Shown here one piece after another: positions 1-6,644 of a stretch of DNA of 10,948 bases. The stretch is taken from NCBI GenBank assembly GCA_964548565.1, contig CAZJTF010000243.1, forward strand, positions 1 to 10,948. The letters are read 5' to 3'. The translations under genes and the position numbers were made by a program. The DNA is from CAYLLT01 sp964548565. Its GTDB lineage: Bacteria; Planctomycetota; Phycisphaerae; UBA1845; PWPN01. Within the stretch, counting starts at the first letter, position 1. Every line of letters starts with the position of its first letter. A model generated the notes under the pieces. The model had not been told where the DNA came from, ran no database searches, and saw only the letters and a program-made list of their open reading frames with translations.

Positions 1-416
1 TCCGCACCCACGCCGACCGCAGCGGCCACTCATACCTCTTCCAGCTTGTCCCCGTTGCTCCAGGGAAGGAATACATCGCCTCCGCCTGGGTGCTCACGGC
101 GAATCTGCGCGGCAAGGGCTTCGGCACCCAGCGCTGTGATGTGGCCGCCCTCCGCGTGCAGGAACTCGACGAAAAGGGCAGCATCGTGGTGGACCACCCG
201 CGCCAGGCGGTGCGGGATGCCGGCGCGTATCGCCGACTCTCCCTCGCGTTCACGACATCCCGGCAGACGGCGCGCGTGCGTTTTGTGCTCGAAGCAGTGA
301 TCGGCGAGCCCTACGACGAGTCGCACGTCACCTGGGACGACTGCTCGCTCGTGGAAGTGCGTCCGACCACCGGCACCGCGCCGGCGACGGCGCCGGCTTC
401 CACGCGCCCGCAGTAG
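1..416 (+). CDS. C-terminal part of a carbohydrate-binding (CBM4/9-like) domain protein
   Basis: The left window edge cuts this gene. Reading from base 3 gives 137 codons before a TAG at 414-416. The visible part looks like the second half of a beta-sandwich carbohydrate-binding or galactose-binding-like domain. It has the pattern GHSYLFQLVPVAPGKEYIASAW near the start, where a solvent-exposed Tyr and Trp follow a Pro-Gly-Lys turn, and it ends with TWDDCSLVEV, the Asp-Asp strand typical of CBM4/9-type modules. After the domain comes a short Thr/Ala/Pro tail (TTGTAPATAPASTRPQ). Whatever precedes it, either a catalytic domain or further modules, lies outside the window. The GH5-like hydrolase starts 45 bases downstream on the same strand, so the two are probably co-transcribed and both act on extracellular polysaccharide. 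The fold is recognised from pattern only; the ligand is unknown, and a discoidin-type domain is the main alternative. Confidence 0.7.
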   Translation, partial: RTHADRSGHSYLFQLVPVAPGKEYIASAWVLTANLRGKGFGTQRCDVAALRVQELDEKGSIVVDHPRQAVRDAGAYRRLSLAFTTSRQTARVRFVLEAVIGEPYDESHVTWDDCSLVEVRPTTGTAPATAPASTRPQ

Positions 417-461
417 CGTCATCGCCCGGGCGGCGCTGCGCCGGGCCATAGGGATGCCATC

Positions 462-1616
462 ATGCTGTCACTCACCGCCATCCTGCTCCCCGTCTGCCTC
501 GCCGCCCACGCCCCGGCCACGCGTCCCGCGCCGATGGAACGCATCGCGATCGCCCCGGGCGCCCGCGGCTTCGCCCAAATCCCCTCCGGGCGCGCCTTCA
601 TCCCCTGGGGCCTGAATTACGGCAACGCCGGACGCCTCATGGAGGACTTCTGGCAGTGCGAGTGGCAAACGCTCGCCGACGACCTCCGCGAGATGCGCGA
701 TCTCGGCGCGAACGTCGCCCGGATCCACCTCCAATTCGGCAAATTCATGACGGCGCCCGACCAGCCGGACCCGACATCGCTCGACCTGCTCGGTCGCCTC
801 CTCCAGGAGGCCGAGCGCGTCGGAATCTACCTCGACCTCACCGGCCTGGCCTGCTACCGCACCGCCGACGTACCCGCGTGGTATGACCGTCTCGACGAAC
901 GGGCCCGCTGGGACGCCCACGCCGCCTTTTGGGAGGCCGTGGCCGCCCGGTGCGCCCGCAGCCCCGCCGTTTTCTGCTACGACCTCATGAACGAGCCCCT
1001 CTCGCCCGGCGGCCAGCGCGAACCCGGCCAGTGGTACTCCGGCAAGCCGTTCGGCGGCTACGACTTCCTCCAGTGGATCGCTCTCGACCAGCAGGACCGC
1101 CCGCGCGACCAGATCGCCCGCGACTGGATCCGCCACCTTACCCGCGCGATCCGCCGGCGCGACCCCCACCACCTCATCACCGTCGGCCTGCTGCCCTCCA
1201 CGCGCGAATGGGGCCACCTTTCCGGCTTCCTGCCCGCCACCGTCGCTCCGGAACTCGACTTCATGAGCGTCCACATCTACCCTGAGAAGGGCCAGGTGCC
1301 CGAAGCCCTCCGCGTCCTCGAGCAGTTTGCCGTCGGCAAGCCGCTGGTGATCGAGGAAACGTTCCCCCTCTCCTGCAGCGGTCCGGAACTGGAAACGTTC
1401 CTCCGCCAGTCGCGCGGGATCGCCTGCGGCTGGATCGGCCACTACGACGGCATCACCATCCCCGAATATGACGCCATGGAGCAGCACAAAAACCTGTCGA
1501 TGGCGCAAGCGTTGTGGCGGGAATGGCTCCGCCTCTTCGTCCGTGTCGCCCCGGAAATGACATCGCCGCTGGTGCCGACGACCCGCCCCGTACCGGCGAC
1601 CGCTCCGTCTCGGTAA
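462..1616 (+). CDS. Secreted GH5-like (clan GH-A) glycoside hydrolase
   Basis: The product is 384 residues and resembles the cellulase/mannanase family GH5, a retaining (beta/alpha)8-barrel enzyme. Residues 1-17 form a Sec signal peptide with a likely cut after AHA, although the n-region lacks a basic residue. The mature part opens with FIPWGLNYGN (about 47-56). Later come LGANVARIHLQFGKF (81-95), the acid/base motif YDLMNEP with Glu178, HIYPEKG with His271 and Tyr273, and PLVIEET near 294-300, where Glu299 (or Glu298) is the expected nucleophile. The last 20 residues are a Pro/Thr/Ala tail (PTTRPVPATAPSR). The ATG at 462 is preceded by AGGGA at 450-454 with 7 bases between, and no earlier in-frame start exists after the upstream gene's stop. 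The likely target is a beta-linked glucan or mannan in the periplasm or outside the cell. The exact subfamily and substrate cannot be read from the sequence. Confidence 0.86.
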   Translation: MLSLTAILLPVCLAAHAPATRPAPMERIAIAPGARGFAQIPSGRAFIPWGLNYGNAGRLMEDFWQCEWQTLADDLREMRDLGANVARIHLQFGKFMTAPDQPDPTSLDLLGRLLQEAERVGIYLDLTGLACYRTADVPAWYDRLDERARWDAHAAFWEAVAARCARSPAVFCYDLMNEPLSPGGQREPGQWYSGKPFGGYDFLQWIALDQQDRPRDQIARDWIRHLTRAIRRRDPHHLITVGLLPSTREWGHLSGFLPATVAPELDFMSVHIYPEKGQVPEALRVLEQFAVGKPLVIEETFPLSCSGPELETFLRQSRGIACGWIGHYDGITIPEYDAMEQHKNLSMAQALWREWLRLFVRVAPEMTSPLVPTTRPVPATAPSR

Positions 1617-1917
1617 ATCTGGGCGGCGGAACAGTTTAGCGTGCGCACCTTGTCGCCGTACCTTCCGGACGGTATAGTTCCGTCGCCATGATGGCCACCC
1701 TCAGCAAGAAAATGGATGCCCACGGAGCACGGGGCCGTCCGCCCGAGGCCGCACACCGCGTCCCCGGCAACAGCCGCCTCGACCCCGCCCCCGTTGCTCG
1801 GGAGACGGGCGTCAGCGATAGTGGCCTCCTCTGACCGAACTTGCCGCAGGCACGCCTCCACCACCAGGAGTGATTCTGCCGCTGTGACGCGCCAGAGCCT
1901 CACCCAGGGAGAACGCT
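1617..1917. other. Intergenic region before the efflux operon
   Basis: This 301-base gap separates the GH5-like gene from the membrane fusion protein gene. It contains a good promoter at 1650-1678 with an overlapping inverted repeat, which implies a leader of roughly 230 bases. No terminator for the GH5-like gene was seen just after 1616. Two ATG codons at 1688 and 1691, only a few bases after the predicted start of transcription, open a 48-codon frame ending at 1834. It has no ribosome binding site and an Arg/Pro/Ala-rich composition, so it is not called as a gene. Confidence 0.5.
1650..1678 (+). promoter_or_regulatory. Candidate sigma70 promoter for the efflux operon, with overlapping inverted repeat
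   Basis: A -35 box TTGTCG (1650-1655, 4 of 6 consensus bases) and a -10 box TATAGT (1673-1678, 5 of 6) are separated by exactly 17 bases. Transcription would start near 1685. The -10 box lies inside an inverted repeat, GACGG (1668-1672) and CCGTC (1680-1684) around a 7-base centre, which suits a repressor that blocks RNA polymerase. No regulator gene is adjacent. The call rests on consensus matching only. Confidence 0.5.
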
Positions 1918-3183
1918 TTGAGAGTCGATGAACGACGAGTCACCCGATGGGCCGTCTCGACCGCTTTCCTTTCGATCGCGGGCATGCTCGCCCTTTGCGG
2001 TTGCGGCCACCGCGGTCAGCAGCCTCAAATGCCCGAGCGCCCGCCCGCCGTCGTCACGGTGGCCCCCGCGATCGCGCGCGATGTCCCTGTCTACCTCAGC
2101 GAAATCGGCAAGATGGTGGCGGTTGAGGTCGTTTCGATCGTTCCGCAGGTCGGCGGAAAGGTGACTGCTGTCCACATCGAGGACGGGGCGTACGTCCGCA
2201 AGGGCGACCTGCTCTTCGAGATCGATCCCCGCCCGTTCGACGCCGCCCTCGCCTCGGCCAGGGCGCAGGTGGCCCAGACCCGCGCCGAACTCGACTGGGC
2301 CCAGGTTGAATTCCGCCGCGTGCAGGGCCTGATGAACACCGCCTCCGCCAGCCAGCTCGAATACGACCAGAAACGGGTTGCCCTCGCCGTCGCCGAGGCG
2401 AGAGTCGCCGCGGCCACCGCCGCCGTCCAGACGGCCGAGCTCGACGTGGAGTACAGCCGGATCTACTCACCGATAACCGGGCGCGCGGGGGCCCGACTCG
2501 TCGATGCCGGCAACGTGGTGCGTGCCAACGATGCCCCGCTGATGGTGATTCAGCGCCTGGACCCGATTTACGTGGAATTCACGGTTCCGGAGAACGAGCT
2601 CGAAATGGTCCGCAGGCACCTGACGCGGGCAGGTCTCGGCGATGACCCTCAGGGCAAGCTCAAGGTGCTCGTGCAGGTGCCCTCCGAGGCCAGGGCGACC
2701 CCAGCCGCCGCTGCGACCGCGCACCATGCGCCGCCGGTCGGCACGCAGCCGGCCCATGCCGGCGGGCGAGAAGGACGTTTGACGTTTCTCGATAATTCCG
2801 TCAACGCCCGGGCGGGAACCGTGCGTCTGCGGGCCACCGTCCCGAACGAGGACCGCTATTTCTGGCCTGGCCAGTTCGTGAACGTCCGGCTCGTGCTGAC
2901 GACGCGTGAAAACACCGTCCTCGTGCCCGCGCAGGCTCAACAGATCGGCCAGCAGGGCCCGTTCGTGTACGTCGTGCGCCCGGACGGCACCGCCGAGCTG
3001 CGTGCGGTGAAGGTGGGCCAGCGGCAGGGCGATCTCCTCGGGATCGAGGAAGGCGTCGAGGCCGGCGAACCGGTCGTTGTCAGTGGGCAGATGATGGTCA
3101 TACCGGGAGCCAGGGTCATGGTGGCAAATGCGCCGCCGGCAACGGCTCCCGCCGGCGCGCAGGTGTCGGCCGCCGCGCCCTGA
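1918..3183 (+). CDS. RND efflux membrane fusion protein (periplasmic adaptor, MdtA/AcrA-like lipoprotein)
   Basis: This 421-residue protein is the periplasmic adaptor that couples an inner-membrane RND pump to an outer-membrane channel. The start is TTG, chosen because AGGGAG (1906-1911) lies 6 bases upstream and the reading includes a full lipoprotein signal: a basic N-terminus, a hydrophobic stretch at about 11-26 and lipobox LCGC with Cys29. The lipoyl-type barrel-sandwich half is at about 70-107 (VSIVPQVGGKVTAVHIEDG, KGDLLFEIDPRPF). An Ala-rich alpha-hairpin coiled coil spans about 108-180, the second lipoyl half starts at YSPITGRAGARLVDAG, and the beta-barrel runs about 215-330 (WPGQFVNVRLVL). 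A membrane-proximal domain follows. An unusual low-complexity stretch rich in Ala, Pro and His sits at about 257-285 inside the beta-barrel domain. The protein ends in an Ala/Pro tail. The pump gene follows after 69 bases on the same strand. Confidence 0.93.
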   Translation: MRVDERRVTRWAVSTAFLSIAGMLALCGCGHRGQQPQMPERPPAVVTVAPAIARDVPVYLSEIGKMVAVEVVSIVPQVGGKVTAVHIEDGAYVRKGDLLFEIDPRPFDAALASARAQVAQTRAELDWAQVEFRRVQGLMNTASASQLEYDQKRVALAVAEARVAAATAAVQTAELDVEYSRIYSPITGRAGARLVDAGNVVRANDAPLMVIQRLDPIYVEFTVPENELEMVRRHLTRAGLGDDPQGKLKVLVQVPSEARATPAAAATAHHAPPVGTQPAHAGGREGRLTFLDNSVNARAGTVRLRATVPNEDRYFWPGQFVNVRLVLTTRENTVLVPAQAQQIGQQGPFVYVVRPDGTAELRAVKVGQRQGDLLGIEEGVEAGEPVVVSGQMMVIPGARVMVANAPPATAPAGAQVSAAAP

Positions 3184-3252
3184 GCCGCGGCCCTGGAACT
3201 TGCATCCGGGAAGTGTGATGCGCGCGGGTGTTTTTTGTAGAGGCAGGTTTTT

Positions 3253-6200
3253 GTGACCCTTTCGGAACGGTTCATACGTCGACCGGTCATGACCGTGGTG
3301 CTGACTGCCTCCGCCATCCTGTTTGGCGTGATGGCGTACCTGCAGCTTCCCGTGAATGACCTTCCCGCGGTGGACTACCCGGTGATCCAGGTGCAGGTCG
3401 GCTACCCCGGCGCCGATCCGCAGACCGTCGCATCCACCATCGCCACGCCGCTCGAGCGGCAGTTCATGCAGATCCCCGGCCTGGAGCTGGTCACCAGCCG
3501 TAGCGGCCAGGGCAGTTGCAGCATGACGCTCCAGTTCGCGCTGACCAAGAGCCTCGATGCCGCCGCCACCGACGTGCAGGCCGCCATCACGCGCGCGAGC
3601 GGGCAGCTCCCGCTGGATCTTCCCAGCCCGCCGACCTTCACCAAGACCAACCCGAACGACCAACCCATCATCTACATGGCGCTGACCAGCGACAGCATGA
3701 CCCAGGGGCAGGTCTACGACCTCGCCAACACCCAGGTCGGTCAGCGCATCAGCATCCTCAGCGGCGTCAGCCAGGTGGCGATCTACGGCACCAAGTCGGC
3801 CGTCCGCATCAAAGCCGACCCCTCCGCCCTCGCCGCCCGCCAGATGAGTGTCGAAGACCTCACGGACGCCGTGCGCGCGGGTACCACCTACCAGGGTGCC
3901 GGGCAGTTCGACGGGCCGAACCGCACGTTTCTGCTCCAGCCGCAGGGCCAGCTCGAGAACGCCCAGGCGTACAACAATCTCATCATCGGCACGCGCGACG
4001 GCGCGCCCGTCTACCTCCGCGACGTGGCGACGGCCGTCGACAGCGTCGAGGACGAGCGCACGAACATGCGCTTCTGGCTCCGCGGGCGCGAAGTGCCGAA
4101 GGCCACCGTCGTCATCGCCGTCTTCCGCCAGGCCGGCTCCAACGCCGTCGAGGTGGTGCGGTCGATCCGCGAGCTGATCCCGTCGATCCTGCCGACGCTG
4201 CCCGGATCCGTCTCGATCGTGCCCATGTACGACCGGTCCGCCACGATCGTGGACAACATTCGCGACGTCGAGGAGACGCTGTTCATCGCGTTCATCCTCG
4301 TCGTCGTGGTCATCTACATGTTCCTCGGCCGCGCGACCGACACGCTCATCCCCGTTGTCGCCCTGCCGTTGTCGCTGCTGCTCACGTTCATCGTGATGAA
4401 CATCCTGCATTACAGCCTCGACAACCTGTCGCTGATGGCGCTCACGCTGGCGATCGGCTTCCTCGTCGACGACGCCATCGTCTTCCTCGAGAACACCGTC
4501 CGTCGCATGGAGCAGTTCGGCGAGCGCCCCGTCCAGGCGGCCATCAACAGCGTCAAGGAAATCAGCTTTACGATCCTCTCGATGACGCTGTCGCTGGCGG
4601 CCGTGTTCCTCCCGCTGATCTTCATGAGCGGCCTGCTCGGCCGGATCTTCCGCGAATTCGCCGTCACCATCGTCGTGGCCATCATCATGAGCGGTGTCGT
4701 GTCCCTGACACTCACGCCTCTGATGTGCGCCCGCATGCTCGGACAGCGCGGGCACGGCACGCGCAAGACGCTGGTCGAACGCGTGATCGGCGGCGTGGAA
4801 AAACGCGTGCTCAGCATCTACGGGCGCTCGCTCTGGTTCTTCCTGAGGCATCGCTGGGTCTCGCTGGTGATCTGGGTTGTGTGCATGGCGGGCACGGTCC
4901 AGCTCTTCCGCGTGATCCCGCGGACCTTCCTGCCGGTCGGCGACAGCTCTTTCATGTTCGGCGTCATCATCGCCCAGGAAGGCACCTCACCCGCACAGAT
5001 GGACGCCTACCAGCGGCGCGTCGAGGCGGCGCTGCAGCAGAACGAGGCGGTGAGAATGACTTTCACCGTCAGCGGGGTGAGTCGCTTCCTCGCCTCCAAC
5101 CAGGCCTTTACGCTCGCGTTCCTGAAGCCGCGAGAAGAGCGCCCGCCCATCGATATCGTCGCCAATGAGCTCCGCCTTGCCGCCGCCATGGCCGTGCCGG
5201 GCGTCATTCCGGGGATCCAGCCGGACCCGGTGCTGAAGATCTCCACCGGCGCCAGCGCGAGCCAGACGGGTCAGTATTCCTATTCCCTCTCCGGGATCGA
5301 CCCCCGCGAGGTGTATGCCGTGGCGGGCAGACTGATCGGGCGCCTGATGCAGGACCAGGGGAAGATCTTCGCCACTGTCATTCCCGACCTGTACCTGAAT
5401 ACCCCGAACCTGAAGATCGACATCCTGCGCGACAAGGCATCCAGCTACGGCGTCTCCGCGCGGCGCATCGAGTCCCTGCTCCGCAGCGCGTACAGCCAGA
5501 ACTACGTGTACCTGATCAAGAAGCCCGAGGATCAGTACCAGGTCATCGTCGAGGCGACGCCGGAGGCCCGCACGCATCCGGAAGATCTGGACCTGCTCTA
5601 CATCCGCAGTGATGACGGCCAGCGGATCGTCCCGCTCAGCGCCGTGGCCACATGGCACGAGACGCTCGGCCCGCAGTCCGTCAATCACCTGAACCAGTTC
5701 ACCAGCGTCACCATCAACTTCAACCTGATGCCTGGCGTCCCCGTCGGCACTGCCGTTCAGCACGTTGAGAGCATCGCCCGCGAGATCGTGCCGCCGCACC
5801 TCCGTGGCCAGTTCCAGGGTGAGGCCCTCACGTTCCTCGAGATGGTCGAGAGCCTGCCGCTGCTCATGGGCATGGCCGTCTTTGTCATGTACGTGATCCT
5901 GGCCATCCTCTACGAGAGCTACCTGCACCCGATCACCGTGCTGTCGACGCTGCCCACCGCGATGGTCGGCGGCCTGCTCACGCTCTATCTCTTCGGTGCC
6001 GAGGCTTCGCTGTACGCTTTCATCGGGCTCTTCATGCTCATGGGCATCGTCAAGAAGAACGGCATCATGATCGTGGACTTCGCCATTCAGCGCGTCGCCC
6101 AGGGCGAGACTGCCGAGCGGAGCATCCACGACGCGAGCATGGACCGCTTCCGCCCGATCATGATGACCACCATGGCCGCGGTCATGGGCGCGGTGCCCAT

Positions 6201-6459
6201 CGCCCTCGGCTGGGGCGCCGACGGCGAAAGCCGGCGCCCGCTCGGCCTCGTCATCGTCGGCGGCCTGCTCGTCAGCCAGCTGATCACGCTGTACGTGACG
6301 CCGGTGATCTATCTGTATCTGGAAGTCCTGCAGGAGAAGGTGCTCAACCGGATCCCGTTCCTGGCCGCCCATTATGAAGGCCACGCCGAGGCGGGTGACC
6401 TCGAGCACATCCACGACAAGCCGGAAGGCGAGGAAGTGGCGGCTGGCTCGAGCCGGTAA
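3253..6459 (+). CDS. RND multidrug efflux pump, HAE1 family (MdtB/MdtC-like inner-membrane permease)
   Basis: This 1068-residue protein has the full length of a proton-driven HAE1 pump. The GTG start has GAGGCAGG just upstream, and the in-frame TAG at 3238 rules out a longer form. The N-terminus MTLSERFIRRPVMTVVL is typical of the family. TM1 is at about 12-30, TM2-TM6 at about 340-492, TM7 at about 536-553 and TM8-TM12 at about 868-1022, with two large periplasmic loops between. The proton relay is present: Asp406 and Asp407 in GFLVDDAIVFLEN (TM4) and Lys935 in GIVKKNGIMIVDFA (TM10), matching AcrB Asp407, Asp408 and Lys940. The periplasmic part (LPVNDLPAVDYPVIQVQV, then YPGADPQTV and ATPLERQ) resembles MdtB/MdtC more than AcrB. 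The C-terminal tail (about 1036-1068) is hydrophilic with five His. The partner adaptor is the gene upstream. No outer-membrane factor is encoded nearby. The substrate is unknown. Confidence 0.95.
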   Translation: MTLSERFIRRPVMTVVLTASAILFGVMAYLQLPVNDLPAVDYPVIQVQVGYPGADPQTVASTIATPLERQFMQIPGLELVTSRSGQGSCSMTLQFALTKSLDAAATDVQAAITRASGQLPLDLPSPPTFTKTNPNDQPIIYMALTSDSMTQGQVYDLANTQVGQRISILSGVSQVAIYGTKSAVRIKADPSALAARQMSVEDLTDAVRAGTTYQGAGQFDGPNRTFLLQPQGQLENAQAYNNLIIGTRDGAPVYLRDVATAVDSVEDERTNMRFWLRGREVPKATVVIAVFRQAGSNAVEVVRSIRELIPSILPTLPGSVSIVPMYDRSATIVDNIRDVEETLFIAFILVVVVIYMFLGRATDTLIPVVALPLSLLLTFIVMNILHYSLDNLSLMALTLAIGFLVDDAIVFLENTVRRMEQFGERPVQAAINSVKEISFTILSMTLSLAAVFLPLIFMSGLLGRIFREFAVTIVVAIIMSGVVSLTLTPLMCARMLGQRGHGTRKTLVERVIGGVEKRVLSIYGRSLWFFLRHRWVSLVIWVVCMAGTVQLFRVIPRTFLPVGDSSFMFGVIIAQEGTSPAQMDAYQRRVEAALQQNEAVRMTFTVSGVSRFLASNQAFTLAFLKPREERPPIDIVANELRLAAAMAVPGVIPGIQPDPVLKISTGASASQTGQYSYSLSGIDPREVYAVAGRLIGRLMQDQGKIFATVIPDLYLNTPNLKIDILRDKASSYGVSARRIESLLRSAYSQNYVYLIKKPEDQYQVIVEATPEARTHPEDLDLLYIRSDDGQRIVPLSAVATWHETLGPQSVNHLNQFTSVTINFNLMPGVPVGTAVQHVESIAREIVPPHLRGQFQGEALTFLEMVESLPLLMGMAVFVMYVILAILYESYLHPITVLSTLPTAMVGGLLTLYLFGAEASLYAFIGLFMLMGIVKKNGIMIVDFAIQRVAQGETAERSIHDASMDRFRPIMMTTMAAVMGAVPIALGWGADGESRRPLGLVIVGGLLVSQLITLYVTPVIYLYLEVLQEKVLNRIPFLAAHYEGHAEAGDLEHIHDKPEGEEVAAGSSR

Positions 6460-6544
6460 TCACACGACCCGTAGCGGCCGCCCCCGTGGCTGACGCCTCT
6501 ACAGCCGGAAGCGAACCATCGGAGACAGCAACGGTCGTTCCATC

Positions 6545-6572
6545 ATTCCGCAATCCGAAATCCGCAATCCGC
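6545..6572 (+). repeat. Heptanucleotide repeat array (AATCCGM units), copy 1
   Basis: There are four consecutive 7-base units: ATTCCGC, AATCCGA, AATCCGC and AATCCGC. The array directly abuts the A-tract that forms the U-tract of the minus-strand terminator. A second array with the same units in a different order lies at 8169-8200, in the same orientation. Both lie just past the 3' end of a minus-strand gene. Confidence 0.85.
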
Positions 6573-6616
6573 AAAAAACAAGGGGCCGGTGAGCGCCGCC
6601 GTGGCGCACCGGCCCC
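6573..6616 (-). terminator. Rho-independent terminator of the alpha-L-fucosidase gene
   Basis: The hairpin at 6582-6616 has a 10-bp GC-rich stem (GGGGCCGGTG with CACCGGCCCC), a 2-base bulge, a further 4-bp stem (CGCC with GGCG) and a 5-base loop. Read on the minus strand it is followed by TTGTTTTTT (6581 down to 6573), the expected U-tract. It lies 28 bases after the fucosidase stop codon. On the plus strand the hairpin is followed by GTAGATC, so it should be a poor intrinsic terminator for the convergent RND pump gene. Confidence 0.88.
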
Positions 6617-6644
6617 GTAGATCATCGCATGAGAGTCCGGCGGA

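Noticed and set aside
468..1508. 346-codon antisense frame opposite the GH5-like gene
   Set aside because: The GH5-like frame has a signal peptide, NEP motif and ribosome binding site. The antisense product has no recognisable family and a Gly/Ala/Glu/Val-rich composition.
1716..1931. 71-codon frame in the leader of the efflux operon
   Set aside because: It overlaps the well-supported TTG start of the adaptor, is of low complexity and lacks a ribosome binding site.
2467..4851. Very long open frame (794 codons) antisense to the adaptor and RND pump genes
   Set aside because: Its product is an implausible Asp/Glu/His/Arg-rich chain, the expected mirror of GTC/ATC/CTC codons in membrane segments. 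The plus-strand RND protein is unambiguous.
3516..5168. 550-codon plus-strand frame inside the RND gene
   Set aside because: It is out of frame with the pump and gives an Arg/His/Pro/Ala-rich product typical of a shifted reading of GC-rich DNA.
4987..6414. Long antisense frame (475 codons) opposite the second half of the RND pump
   Set aside because: It has the same His/Asp-rich antisense composition and no recognisable domain.
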